From: Pseudomonas sp. LP_7_YM
GTDB lineage: Bacteria; Pseudomonadota; Gammaproteobacteria; Pseudomonadales; Pseudomonadaceae
NCBI RefSeq assembly: GCF_004364435.1
Contig: NZ_SOCT01000005.1
Span: 124,001-188,000 of the forward strand
Length of the DNA: 64,000 bases
Reading direction: 5' to 3'
This document shows, in pieces, positions 1 to 8,485 of the stretch. The notes under the pieces are model-generated. The model was not told the origin of the DNA. It made no database searches and was given only the letters and a program-made list of their open reading frames with translations. Position 1 is the stretch's first letter, and each line of letters starts with the position of its first letter. A program made the position numbers and the translations under genes.

Positions 1-155
1 TCCCATACGCCCGCGTTCATCTGATCGCAAGGGCTGTTGTAATGGTTGTAGAGGGTTTGTGCGGGGTCACCCTTCAGAATCTTTTCCGCCGCTGGCGTAT
101 AGCGTTCTGCTGGCGTAGTGGCTTCGCCAAAGTCGACGACGCTTTGGATACTCAT
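1..155 (-). CDS. Cupin-domain protein, N-terminal part only
   Basis: The first 51 codons are visible, starting at the ATG whose complement ends at 155 and running off the left edge. The translation opens MSIQSVVDFGEATTPAERY and continues to ...PCDQMNAGVW. This resembles the small cupin (DUF861/EutQ-like) proteins that sit beside polyamine-catabolic genes in Pseudomonas; that assignment rests on recall of the family, because the cupin barrel itself lies outside the window. An AGGAG ribosome site lies 6 bases before the ATG. The gene is divergent from the aldehyde dehydrogenase at 419, and both may share control from the 263-base gap between them. Its role is not known; a small-molecule sensor or accessory enzyme for amine catabolism is a guess from context. 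Confidence 0.7.
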   Translation of the reverse strand, partial: MSIQSVVDFGEATTPAERYTPAAEKILKGDPAQTLYNHYNSPCDQMNAGVW

Positions 156-290
156 GTGCCTGGCTCCTGAATGGTAGTGAAGGATCTGTATTGGATGAGG
201 TATGTGGATGATAGTGCCGGAGCCTACAAGGGAAAGTGATGGCCCCTGTTGAATAAAATGCACGATAACCCAGTGTTCCGGCGATTTTTG

Positions 291-304
291 TCCAATATAT
301 TGGA
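291..304. promoter_or_regulatory. Perfect 14-bp palindrome, candidate operator
   Basis: TCCAATATATTGGA is a perfect palindrome in the gap between the divergent cupin and aldehyde dehydrogenase genes. Its AT-rich centre and position fit a dimeric repressor site. A PuuR-family regulator is encoded at 12539, so PuuR is the obvious candidate, but this is inference from context. The rest of the 156-418 gap shows nothing else that could be supported. Confidence 0.4.
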
Positions 305-418
305 AATTGCCATGGCCCTGGTTTAGGGTGGCGGATGCCTTTTACCGATACGGCCTGCATCAAAGGCTCGTATCCGTGAGCGCGACACCGCGCCCAATTC
401 TCAACAGGAGGATGTTCC

Positions 419-1912
419 ATGACCACCCTGACTCATGCTGACTGGGAACAACGCGCCCAGGCGTTGAAGATCGAAGGCCGTGCCTTCATCAATGGCGAAT
501 ACACCGATGCCGCATCCGGTGCCACCTTCGATTGCATCAGTCCGGTCGATGGTCGATTCCTGGCAAAGGTTGCCAGTTCTGACGTCGTCGACGCCCAGCG
601 CGCTGTAGAAAGCGCTCGCGCTGCTTTCGACTCTGGCGTCTGGTCGCGTCTGGCACCGGTCAAGCGCAAGGCTGCAATGATCCGCTTCGCGGCCCTGCTC
701 AGAGAAAACGTCGAGGAGCTGGCGCTGCTCGAAACCCTCGATATGGGCAAACCGATCAGCGACTCCTACGGCATCGACATTCCAGGCGCCGCGCAGGCGT
801 TAAGCTGGAGCGGCGAGGCCATCGACAAGCTGTATGACGAAGTCGCAGCCACCCCGCACGATCAACTGGGCCTGGTCACTCGCGAGCCGATTGGCGTGGT
901 CGCGGCCATCGTGCCGTGGAACTTCCCGCTGCTGATGGCGAGTTGGAAGCTCGGCCCGGCGCTGTCCAGCGGTAATTCCGTGATTCTCAAACCGTCGGAA
1001 AAGTCGCCGCTGACCGCCATTCGTGTCGCTCAACTCGCTATCGAGGCGGGCATCCCGGCCGGTGTGCTCAATGTCCTGCCCGGTCACGGCCACACGGTCG
1101 GCAAGGCACTGGCGCTGCACATGGACGTCGATACCGTGGTGTTCACAGGCTCGACCAGGATCGCCAAGCAGTTGCTGATTTATGCTGGCGAATCGAACAT
1201 GAAGCGTGTCTGGCTGGAAGCCGGTGGCAAGAGCCCGAACATTGTCTTTGCTGACGCCCCGGACCTGCAGGCTGCCGCGGACTCCGCTGCCAGTGCGATT
1301 GCCTTCAACCAGGGCGAAGTCTGTACCGCAGGCTCGCGTCTGCTGGTGGAGCGTTCGATCAAGGACACATTCCTGCCCATGGTGATCGAGGCGCTCAAAA
1401 CCTGGAAACCGGGCAACCCGCTGGACCCTGCCACCAACGTCGGCGCTCTGGTGGACACACAGCAGATGAACACCGTGCTGTCCTACATTGAGTCCGGTCA
1501 CACTGACGGCGCCAAGCTGGTCGCCGGGGGCAAGCGGATTTTGCAGGAGACGGGCGGCACCTATGTCGAACCGACGATTTTCGACGGTGTGACCAACGCG
1601 ATGAAAATCGCTCAGGAAGAAATCTTTGGTCCGGTGCTGTCGGTGCTCACCTTCGACACTGCCCAAGAAGCGGTGCAGATCGCCAATGACACGCCATACG
1701 GTTTGGCAGCGGCGGTGTGGACAGCTGACCTGTCCAAGGCCCATCTGACCGCCCGTGCGCTGCGTGCAGGCAGCGTGTGGGTTAACCAGTACGACGGCGG
1801 CGACATGACTGCGCCATTTGGCGGTTTCAAGCAGTCCGGTAACGGTCGCGATAAATCGCTTCACGCCTTCGACAAGTACACCGAACTGAAAGCGACCTGG
1901 ATCAAGTTGTAA
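419..1912 (+). CDS. kauB: Aldehyde dehydrogenase, KauB/PuuC type
   Basis: NAD(P)-dependent aldehyde dehydrogenase of 497 residues, the usual family length. The catalytic cysteine is C302 in GEVCTAG and the general-base glutamate is E267 in LEAGGKSPN; the PWNFPLL segment of the cofactor fold is also present. The sequence closely recalls P. aeruginosa KauB, which oxidises 4-guanidinobutyraldehyde and 4-aminobutyraldehyde in arginine, agmatine and putrescine breakdown; E. coli PuuC is the parallel enzyme. The start at 419 follows an AGGAGG-like site (caggaggatgttcc). The cupin gene is divergent upstream, and a PuuB-type oxidase and PuuR lie within 12 kb, which supports a polyamine role. The exact substrate cannot be read from sequence. 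Confidence 0.9.
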   Translation: MTTLTHADWEQRAQALKIEGRAFINGEYTDAASGATFDCISPVDGRFLAKVASSDVVDAQRAVESARAAFDSGVWSRLAPVKRKAAMIRFAALLRENVEELALLETLDMGKPISDSYGIDIPGAAQALSWSGEAIDKLYDEVAATPHDQLGLVTREPIGVVAAIVPWNFPLLMASWKLGPALSSGNSVILKPSEKSPLTAIRVAQLAIEAGIPAGVLNVLPGHGHTVGKALALHMDVDTVVFTGSTRIAKQLLIYAGESNMKRVWLEAGGKSPNIVFADAPDLQAAADSAASAIAFNQGEVCTAGSRLLVERSIKDTFLPMVIEALKTWKPGNPLDPATNVGALVDTQQMNTVLSYIESGHTDGAKLVAGGKRILQETGGTYVEPTIFDGVTNAMKIAQEEIFGPVLSVLTFDTAQEAVQIANDTPYGLAAAVWTADLSKAHLTARALRAGSVWVNQYDGGDMTAPFGGFKQSGNGRDKSLHAFDKYTELKATWIKL

Positions 1913-1971
1913 GTCGGTGCTCGGACGCACTTAGCGCTGAACTGGTTCCAGAGCCGGGTGCAGGACACGCT

Positions 1972-2059
1972 GTTGGAGCGAATTCATTCGCGAAAAATGG
2001 CTCAGGGATAGATCTGCATGGCCTGTACCGGCCTCTAGCTAATGAAATTCGCTCCCATG
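1972..2059. repeat. REP doublet (REPIN)
   Basis: Two inverted arms carry the GGAGCGAATTCATTCGCGAA-type core. The left arm is about 1973-1994 and the right, reverse-complemented, about 2039-2059. They are separated by about 45 unrelated bases. This is the layout of the non-autonomous REPIN elements common between Pseudomonas genes. It lies in the 317-base gap between the aldehyde dehydrogenase and the MFS gene. Confidence 0.75.
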
Positions 2060-2157
2060 GGGATTGGGTTTACTGAACAAAGTCGCAGCGCTTCAGCGAC
2101 AGGATGACTCCCGCAGAGGGCTGCATCCCTCTGCGAACTTCACAACTGAAGAGTTCT

Positions 2158-2199
2158 CGAAACAGCCGGGCTTTCCCAAATGAAAGCCCGGCTGTTTCG
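2158..2199 (+). terminator. Perfect 18-bp hairpin, terminator or attenuator
   Basis: CGAAACAGCCGGGCTTTC (2158-2175) pairs perfectly with 2182-2199 across a 6-base loop and is followed by a short U-rich run (tcttat). A second perfect 9-bp hairpin lies just before it (2112-2120 with 2127-2135). It could end the aldehyde dehydrogenase transcript. It also sits only 30 bases before the MFS start codon, so an attenuator or the end of a small RNA is possible. Confidence 0.7.
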
Positions 2200-2229
2200 T
2201 CTTATGCCTTGGGCCACAGGAGCGTGGTG

Positions 2230-3375
2230 ATGCGTTGGGGTACATATTTTGCGGTGCTGTCGTCCGTGTTGAGCGTCGGGCTGGCGCTGGGCGTGAGCAT
2301 GCCGCTGGTGTCGTTGCGCCTTGAAGCCTGGGGCTATGGCGCCTTTGCCATCGGGGTTATGGCGGCGATGCCGGCCATGGGCGTCTTGCTGGGTGCCAGT
2401 CTTGCCAGCCGTTTGGCCGCGGTCCTTGGTACGGCCAACGTAATGCGCTTGTGCCTGTGGGGCGGGGCGGTTTCCGTAGGCTTGCTGGCGGTACTGCCCG
2501 ACTACTGGATCTGGCTGGTGCTGCGCCTGATGCTCGGCGTGATCCTGACCATGGTGTTCATTCTGGGTGAGAGCTGGATCAACCAGTTGGTCACTGAGAA
2601 CCTGCGCGGCAAGCTGGTGGCGCTGTACGGCAGCTGTTACGCGTTGAGTCAGCTGGGTGGCCCGCTGTTGCTCGGCGCCATTGGCACTGAAGCCGATTAC
2701 GGCTTTTGGATCGGCACCGCGCTACTGGCGATCTCACCTTTGCTGTTGTTGGGCCGCACAGGCGCGCCGAGCGCTGAGTCCAGTCATGTGTCGCTGCGTG
2801 ACCTGGGTGGCTTCTGCAGAAAATTGCCTGCCATTGCGTGGGCCATTGCGCTGTTCGCAGGTTTCGAAGCGATGATTCTGACGCTGCTGCCGGTGTATTG
2901 CCTGCAACAAGGTTTCACCCCCGAAATTGCATTGGCCATGGTCAGTACGGTGGTGGTGGGCGATGCCCTGCTGCAACTGCCGATTGGTGCACTCGCCGAC
3001 CGGATTTCCCGACGTCGGCTGTTCTCGGGCTGCGCGCTGGTGCTTACGTCGTCCAGCGTCGCAATTGCGCTGTTAGTGAACACCGTTGCCATCTGGCCGC
3101 TTTGGGTGCTGTTCGGTGCCAGTGCGGGCGGGCTGTTCACCCTGTCGCTGATTCTCATCGGCGAACGCTATCGAGACGACGCCCTGGTGCGCGCCAATGC
3201 TCATGTGGCGCAGCTATGGGGCATCGGCTGTCTGTTGGGGCCGTTGGCCGCCGGTGCTGGCAGCCAGTGGATCAGTGGTCAGGCGTTGCCAATACTGATG
3301 GCGGCCGGTGCGCTGGGCCTGGTGATTGTGTCGCAGCGTCCTCGGGCGTTCGGTGTGCAACCGGCCACGGCTTAA
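2230..3375 (+). CDS. MFS transporter
   Basis: Inner-membrane major facilitator of 381 residues with about 12 hydrophobic segments and a central loop near residues 185-200 (GAPSAESSHVSLRDLGG). The signature-like loop ADRISRRRLF falls between segments of the second half. The open frame extends back to 2104, but that stretch crosses the hairpins at 2112-2199 and is not hydrophobic. The ATG at 2230 has AGGAG at 2218-2222, so it is preferred; GTG codons at 2224 and 2227 are too close to that site. The substrate is unknown. Related Pseudomonas genomes keep an MFS gene beside the KauB-type dehydrogenase, which hints at an amine or amino-acid substrate. The gene ends tail to tail with the next, overlapping by 3 bases. 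Confidence 0.85.
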   Translation: MRWGTYFAVLSSVLSVGLALGVSMPLVSLRLEAWGYGAFAIGVMAAMPAMGVLLGASLASRLAAVLGTANVMRLCLWGGAVSVGLLAVLPDYWIWLVLRLMLGVILTMVFILGESWINQLVTENLRGKLVALYGSCYALSQLGGPLLLGAIGTEADYGFWIGTALLAISPLLLLGRTGAPSAESSHVSLRDLGGFCRKLPAIAWAIALFAGFEAMILTLLPVYCLQQGFTPEIALAMVSTVVVGDALLQLPIGALADRISRRRLFSGCALVLTSSSVAIALLVNTVAIWPLWVLFGASAGGLFTLSLILIGERYRDDALVRANAHVAQLWGIGCLLGPLAAGAGSQWISGQALPILMAAGALGLVIVSQRPRAFGVQPATA

Positions 3376-4964
3376 AGCATCCGCTCAAGGCCGACGGCGC
3401 TGCTGAACCACGCGTTCAGTCGGCGCCACCAGTCGCCCGGTTCCTTGTACAGCGTGTGGATTTTGCCGTTATCTTCGGTAACCCAGACCACGCGATCATT
3501 CTCAAGCTTCGCTTGGTAACTGGTGGCCGGCGCCATACCTTGCAGCGCCAGCTCACGCAGGTATTCGGTCAGCTGCGGGCTGTCGACCAGCACGCCGACT
3601 TCGGTATTCCACAGCACCGAGCGCGGGTCGAAGTTGAAAGAGCCGACAAAGATTTTCTGCCGATCGAAAATCATCGCCTTGCTGTGCAGGCTGGATTCCG
3701 AGCCGCCCTTGAGTGTCCTGGTCTGCAGAAATTTTGGTCCGCTGCCCCGTGCACTACTCGGGTCGCCGGGCTGGCGTCGAAGCTCGAACAACTTCACCCC
3801 GTGCGCCAGCAATGCCTTGCGATAGGGTGCGTAACCACCGTGGACCGCCGGCACATCGGTCGCTTCCAGTGAGTTGGTCAGCAGATCGACCGAAACGCCC
3901 TTGTCGGATAGGCCCGTGAGGTAGGTCAACCCTTGCTGACCCGGCACGAAATAGGCCGAGATCATCATCAGTTCCTGATGCACATTCAGCAGGTCCGGGC
4001 TCAGTTGAGTGGTCAGCAGCAGATGCGGATCGGGTTCGCCTCGGGACAGCACCTTGGTCGGCGCATCCCACAGCGCCTGGTTGTGGGCCCAGATCAGCTC
4101 GTTCAGCCAGGTTTTCATGCGTGGCCGAGTCTTGTAAGCCATCAAGCGCTCATAAAGCGCCTTTTTCTCAACGTGGGCCTGTTCCAGCGAGGCATCCAGA
4201 TGCTTGCGGGCTTCGGCCAGATCCTTGGCATTCGGTGGCCAATAGATAAAGTCGTCAACCGGTTTGCTCAGGGTGCTGTTCCAGTACTGATCAAAGCTGT
4301 GACTCAACTGCTCGGCCACGGGTCCGACGCTGAGCATGTCGATATCAGTGAAGTTCAGGTTCGGTTCCGCGTCGAAATATTCGTCGCCCAGATTGCGCCC
4401 GCCGACGATCGCCACCGCGCTGTCGGCCAGCCAGAGCTTGTTGTGCATGCGCCGGTGTTGCTGAGAAAGGTTGAACAGCCGCCCGAGCGAGCGCGTGGCA
4501 CCCGTGCTGCGCCCCAGGTTGAGCGGGTTGAACAGACGAATCTGAATGTTCGGGTGCGCGGCGAGGGTGGCGATAACTTCGTCCAGACCGTCGCTGGTGG
4601 TGTCGTCCAGCAGAATGCGCACGCGCACGCCGCGATCGGCCGCTTTGAGCAGCTCGTCGATCAGCGCGCGGGTGCTGAGGCCGTCATGAACGATGTAGTA
4701 CTGCAGATCCAGGCTGGTTTTGGCGTTGCGGATCAGTTCGGCGCGTGCCATGAAGGCTTCAGTGCTATTGGGCAGCAGGCGAAAACCCGAGCGGCCCTCG
4801 TACGGAGCCGCCTGGGCGAGGATCGAGCGCCCGAAAGCCGATGTCGCCGCTGGCAGAGCCTGACTTGGCGCATCTTGCTGCACAGTGGTGTGCGCACATC
4901 CGCCAAGGCCCAGGGCAAAAGCCAGAAGAAGGGGCAATGCCCATGGTTTGGTCAACGCAGTCAT
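3372..4964 (-). CDS. Phospholipase D-family lipoprotein (cardiolipin synthase-like)
   Basis: The protein has two HKD-type phosphodiesterase motifs: HNKLWLAD (H174, K176) and HSKAMIFD (H427, K429), each followed by a conserved GG/GS-N segment. This is the two-domain PLD fold of ClsC-like cardiolipin synthases and phosphatidyltransferases. The start chosen at 4964 begins MTALTKPW, followed by a hydrophobic run and the lipobox LGGC (C23), so the mature protein should be a lipoprotein in the periplasm or outer membrane. In-frame starts at 4997 (ATG) and 5006 (TTG) would add 11 or 14 residues before the signal; no clear ribosome site separates them. The gene follows the MocR-type gene on the same strand after a short gap. 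The catalytic direction, lipase or synthase, is not resolvable here. Confidence 0.85.
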   Translation of the reverse strand: MTALTKPWALPLLLAFALGLGGCAHTTVQQDAPSQALPAATSAFGRSILAQAAPYEGRSGFRLLPNSTEAFMARAELIRNAKTSLDLQYYIVHDGLSTRALIDELLKAADRGVRVRILLDDTTSDGLDEVIATLAAHPNIQIRLFNPLNLGRSTGATRSLGRLFNLSQQHRRMHNKLWLADSAVAIVGGRNLGDEYFDAEPNLNFTDIDMLSVGPVAEQLSHSFDQYWNSTLSKPVDDFIYWPPNAKDLAEARKHLDASLEQAHVEKKALYERLMAYKTRPRMKTWLNELIWAHNQALWDAPTKVLSRGEPDPHLLLTTQLSPDLLNVHQELMMISAYFVPGQQGLTYLTGLSDKGVSVDLLTNSLEATDVPAVHGGYAPYRKALLAHGVKLFELRRQPGDPSSARGSGPKFLQTRTLKGGSESSLHSKAMIFDRQKIFVGSFNFDPRSVLWNTEVGVLVDSPQLTEYLRELALQGMAPATSYQAKLENDRVVWVTEDNGKIHTLYKEPGDWWRRLNAWFSSAVGLERML

Positions 4965-5010
4965 CCAGAAATCAAAATCATGGCGATATGACCGCATTTT
5001 CTGCAAAAGG

Positions 5011-6444
5011 TTAAGTCATGGCCGAATTGGCCTGAGCCATCAGCCGCGCAGTCATGGCGCCAACCTTGCGCACGGCCTCTTCGATCTTGGGAGTCGGCTT
5101 GGCGGCGAAGTTCATGCGCAGGCAATTTCTGTATTTGCCTGAGGCGGAAAAGATACTGCCCACCGCAATCTGTACGCCTTGGCCTTCCAGCGCGCGATTC
5201 AGCCGCAGTGAGTCGAAGTCTTCGGGCAACTCGATCCACAGCATGAAGCCGCCTTGCGGTCGGCTGACGCGGGTGCCTTCAGGGAAATAGCGCGTAACCC
5301 AGTCGGTCATCAGGTCGCGGCTACGTTGATACTGGTTTCGCATCCGGCGCATGTGCGGCTCGTAATGACCGGCCTTGAGAAATTCAGCAATTGCCAGTTG
5401 CGGCTGGGTCGCCGTGGAGCCGGTGCTGATGTATTTCATATGCAGTACCCGGTCCAGATAACGTCCCGGTGCGATCCAGCCGACCCGCAGGCCGGGCGCC
5501 AGGGTTTTTGAGAATGAACTGCACAGCAGGACGCGTCCGTCTTCGTCGAAGGATTTGATCGTGCGCGGGCGAGGATAGGTGTACGCCAGGTCGCCATACA
5601 CATCGTCTTCGATAATCGCTACGTCGAAGCGCTGAGCGAGGGTCAGGAGTGCGCGTTTGCGCGCCTCGGGCATGATGTAGCCCAGCGGGTTGTTGCAGCT
5701 GGGGGTCAGCTGTATGGCTTTGATTGGCCACTGTTCGAGCGCCAGCTCCAGTGCATCAAGGCTGATTCCGGTAATCGGGTCGGTGGGGATCTCCAACGCT
5801 TTCATCCCCAGCCCTTTAAGGGCTTGCATCGCGCCGTGAAAGCTTGGCGAATCCACGGCCACGATATCGCCCGGCTGGCAGATCGAACGGATACTGACGG
5901 CCAACCCTTCCTGAGCGCCAGTGGTGATCACCAGATCGTTCGGGTCGATACGCGTGCCCGAATCCAGCAGCAGGCGCGCCACCTGGTCGCGCAGGCATTG
6001 GGTGCCGTAGATGTTGTCGTAATACAGGCCGGGCATGTCCTGCCGGCGGCTGATCTTGCCCAGCGCTTGAGTCAGAGGCCGCAATGTCGGGCTGGTGAGG
6101 TCCGGCATGCCGCGCGCCAGTTGCACGATGTCAGGGTGGGGAACGGCACGGGCCAGTTCCAGGACCTGATCCCATTGAGAAATGTCCACAGGCCGTTGCG
6201 CCGGTCTCCCTACAGCTGGCAAGGCAGGTGCCTTGCGGCTGGCAGGAACAAAGTAGCCTGATTTGGGCCGTGGCGACGCCAGGCCATTGTCTTCGAGCAA
6301 TCGATAGGCCTGTTGCACGGTACTCAGGCTGACGCCGTGTTCCAGGCTCAGGGCCCGAACGGAGGGCAGCCGGTCACCGGGGCGATAGAAACCGTTTTCG
6401 ATGCGCGTGCCGAGCAAGCTGGCAAGATTGACATAAAGGGTCAT
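5011..6444 (-). CDS. MocR-type GntR/aminotransferase regulator
   Basis: 477 residues in two domains. Residues 1-70 form a GntR winged helix (PGDRLPSVRALS, STVQQAYRLLE). Residues 95-470 are a class I aminotransferase fold with the PLP lysine K313 in SFSKTLAPGLRVGW, an aspartate-tyrosine pair in EDDVYGD and NNP at 251-253. Such proteins are transcription factors (PdxR, GabR, TauR) that bind PLP or a PLP-amine adduct and recognise direct repeats next to their own gene. It is divergent from the DUF1127 gene, and the intergenic region holds repeated ATACAG/CTGTAT words (6476-6573). The likely target is that small gene, its own promoter, or both. The effector is unknown. Confidence 0.9.
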   Translation of the reverse strand: MTLYVNLASLLGTRIENGFYRPGDRLPSVRALSLEHGVSLSTVQQAYRLLEDNGLASPRPKSGYFVPASRKAPALPAVGRPAQRPVDISQWDQVLELARAVPHPDIVQLARGMPDLTSPTLRPLTQALGKISRRQDMPGLYYDNIYGTQCLRDQVARLLLDSGTRIDPNDLVITTGAQEGLAVSIRSICQPGDIVAVDSPSFHGAMQALKGLGMKALEIPTDPITGISLDALELALEQWPIKAIQLTPSCNNPLGYIMPEARKRALLTLAQRFDVAIIEDDVYGDLAYTYPRPRTIKSFDEDGRVLLCSSFSKTLAPGLRVGWIAPGRYLDRVLHMKYISTGSTATQPQLAIAEFLKAGHYEPHMRRMRNQYQRSRDLMTDWVTRYFPEGTRVSRPQGGFMLWIELPEDFDSLRLNRALEGQGVQIAVGSIFSASGKYRNCLRMNFAAKPTPKIEEAVRKVGAMTARLMAQANSAMT

Positions 6445-6475
6445 GGCGTACTCCGCACCGTTCTACGGTTAACCA

Positions 6476-6573
6476 ATACAGATATGGCAAAAATACAGCA
6501 TTCAGGGGTCGCTGCGAGGACTCTGTATGCAAAAAATTGGAATTCTCTGGATCTGTAATGGTTTCCTATACAG
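6476..6573. promoter_or_regulatory. ATACAG / CTGTAT repeat array, candidate MocR operator
   Basis: ATACAG occurs at 6476-6481, 6493-6498 and 6568-6573, the first two being direct repeats 17 bases apart. The reverse words CTGTAT (6523-6528) and CTGTAA (6553-6558) lie between. Direct repeats plus an opposed copy are what MocR-type regulators typically bind, and the array lies exactly between the MocR gene and the divergent DUF1127 gene. Binding is inferred, not shown. Confidence 0.5.
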
Positions 6574-6617
6574 ACGCATCATGGAAACACTTCAAACCCA
6601 TGATGAGGTGGCTGGAA

Positions 6618-6851
6618 ATGAGCGGGATAAGCGATGTACGGTTAACCCTGTATGCGCCAGAGCTGTACAAGAGCCAGAAGGCGACGGGTCATATAAACGC
6701 GCCGGAAGGGTTGAGTCTGTGGAGGCTGTTTCAGCACCGGCGCCGCACGCGGCTGGCGTTGTTGGGACTGACCGATGACCAGTTGCGCGATATCGGTCTA
6801 AGTCTCGAGCAGGCACGCCATGAAGGGCTCAAGCCGTTTTGGCGGGGTTGA
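6618..6851 (+). CDS. Small DUF1127 protein
   Basis: 77 residues with a C-terminal DUF1127 (YjiS-like) motif: LWRLFQHRRRTRLALLGL, then TDDQLRDIGLS. These short basic arginine-rich proteins occur widely in proteobacteria; some have been linked to RNA or phosphate metabolism, but the function here is unknown. The start at 6618 has AGGTGG at 6606-6611 with a 6-base spacer. The frame is open back to 6537, so starts at 6558 or 6600 are possible, but neither has a ribosome site. It is divergent from the MocR regulator, whose candidate sites cover the upstream region. Confidence 0.75.
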   Translation: MSGISDVRLTLYAPELYKSQKATGHINAPEGLSLWRLFQHRRRTRLALLGLTDDQLRDIGLSLEQARHEGLKPFWRG

Positions 6852-6918
6852 TAGGGCGCGCGACATCATAGGATGCACACCCCCTTTGACAGCTCACCCC
6901 GCCGTTTCAGTGCGTGAT

Positions 6919-8208
6919 TCAGACCAGTTCCTTCATGCGATGCCAAAGCATCCCCAACGCCAGCAGGGGTGAGCGCAAATGTTTTCCCCCAGGGAACGTC
7001 ATGTGGGGCACCTTGGCAAACAGCTCAAAGCCACCACTGTGTTGGCCGCTGATGGCTTCACCGAGTAACTTGCCTGCCAGATGGGTGGCGTTCAAACCGT
7101 GTCCTGAATACGCCTGGGCGTAGAAAACATTGGGATGCTCTTTCAAACGTCCAACCTGCGGCAGCCTGTTGGCTCCGATTCCAATCATCCCGCCCCACTG
7201 AAAGTCGATCTTCACCTCCTTGAGTTGTGGGAACACCTTGAGCATTTTCGGCTGCATATAGGCGCCGATGTCCTGTGGGTCGCGGCCTGAATAGTGGCAA
7301 GCCCCACCAAATAGCAAACGTCTGTCCGCTGAAAGGCGGAAATAATCCACCGCCACCCGCTGGTCGCACATCGCCGTGTTGCGCGGCAGCAATTGTTGGG
7401 CGAGTTCTGCGCTCAGCGGCTCGGTGGCGATGATGTAGCTGCCAGCGGCGAGCACCTTGCCGCTGAGTGTCGGGTCGAGATCATTCAGGTAGGCATTGCA
7501 GCCAAGGACCAGCGTGTTGGCGCGGACCAGGCCTTGCGCGGTATGCACCTTGACCTGTGGGCCATATTCCAGACGGGTCACAGCCGAGTGCTCGAACAGT
7601 TGCACACCGAGGGCCTGAGCAACGCGAGCTTCTCCCAGGGCCAGATTCAGCGGGTGCAGATGGCCTGAGCCCATGTCCAGCAGGCCACCTGCGTAATTGC
7701 CGGAGGCGATCACACTGCGCATGTTCTGCGGCTGGATAAGCTGCAAGTCGTGGCGGTAGCCGAGGCTGCGCAGTTCTTCGACATCTTCGGCGAATCCCTC
7801 GAACTCCTTGGGTTTGTTGGCCAGATCGCAATAGCCCCACGTCAGGTCGCAATCGATCTGATACTTCTCGACGCGCCGACGAACAATTTCAACGGCTTCC
7901 AGCCCCATCAACGTGAACTGACGCACGCCTTCATCGCCAACCAGATCGCGAAAACGCTCGATGTGATGGCCGACGCCGCGGATCAACTGGCCCCCGTTAC
8001 GGCCGCTGGCGCCCCAGCCGATCTTGTGCGCTTCCAGCAGGGCCACGCTCAAACCACGTTCCGCCAGCTCGATGGCTGTATTGAGCCCTGAGAATCCGCC
8101 ACCGACCACACAAACGTCCACCGTACGTTCGCCGGTGAGGGCAGGGTAGTCAGGTTGCACGTGGCTACTGGCCGCGTAATAGGAGGCGGCGTGGCGGGAG
8201 GCGTTCAT
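6919..8208 (-). CDS. FAD-dependent amine oxidase, PuuB-like
   Basis: 429 residues of the DAO (glycine oxidase/sarcosine oxidase) family. The FAD-binding glycines are in VVGGGFSGLNTA near residue 32, and the dinucleotide fold continues with E57-type acidic contact in ALLEAHKIGWGASG. The C-terminal half has the GGMIGIGANRLPQVGRL and YSGHGLNATHLAG segments typical of PuuB/PauB gamma-glutamylputrescine oxidases. The start at 8208 (MNASRHAASYY) is chosen because upstream codons give an atypical cysteine- and proline-rich leader. The probable reaction is oxidation of a gamma-glutamylated polyamine to the aldehyde, releasing peroxide, which would feed the dehydrogenase at 419. Substrate choice among polyamines is inferred. 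Confidence 0.85.
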   Translation of the reverse strand: MNASRHAASYYAASSHVQPDYPALTGERTVDVCVVGGGFSGLNTAIELAERGLSVALLEAHKIGWGASGRNGGQLIRGVGHHIERFRDLVGDEGVRQFTLMGLEAVEIVRRRVEKYQIDCDLTWGYCDLANKPKEFEGFAEDVEELRSLGYRHDLQLIQPQNMRSVIASGNYAGGLLDMGSGHLHPLNLALGEARVAQALGVQLFEHSAVTRLEYGPQVKVHTAQGLVRANTLVLGCNAYLNDLDPTLSGKVLAAGSYIIATEPLSAELAQQLLPRNTAMCDQRVAVDYFRLSADRRLLFGGACHYSGRDPQDIGAYMQPKMLKVFPQLKEVKIDFQWGGMIGIGANRLPQVGRLKEHPNVFYAQAYSGHGLNATHLAGKLLGEAISGQHSGGFELFAKVPHMTFPGGKHLRSPLLALGMLWHRMKELV

Positions 8209-8314
8209 GCGCTGGCTCTCAAAAGGCTGTCTGAAAATTTTTACGGAGGGTAGCGGTGCAGGCATGCAGGGGCAAGGCATCTGGAGCGCGCTCACGCCGA
8301 CGACGTGGAGCCTT

Positions 8315-8403
8315 TGTGGGCGTGAATTCATTCGCGAGGGGGGCGTACAGTCAAGGCAGCTGACTCAAGCCGTACTGCTTCGCGAATACATTCGCTCCCG
8401 CAG
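8315..8403. repeat. REP doublet (REPIN)
   Basis: The left arm at 8315-8338 (GTGGGCGTGAATTCATTCGC) and an inverted right arm at 8379-8403 are separated by about 40 bases. It lies in the 277-base gap between the divergent PuuB-like and YkgJ genes; apart from it nothing was recognised in that gap. Confidence 0.75.
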
Positions 8404-8485
8404 CAGATGAGGCGCAGCGTAGCTTAGGTATCAGTCGACGCTTCGCTCGGGCACAATTGTGGCCTTTCACAGGGAAATCTCGCGC

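Noticed and set aside
800..1930. Long reverse-strand open frame of 376 codons opposite the aldehyde dehydrogenase
   Set aside because: It is the antisense shadow of a high-GC gene; its translation is rich in R, H and Q with no domain, and kauB on the + strand is complete.
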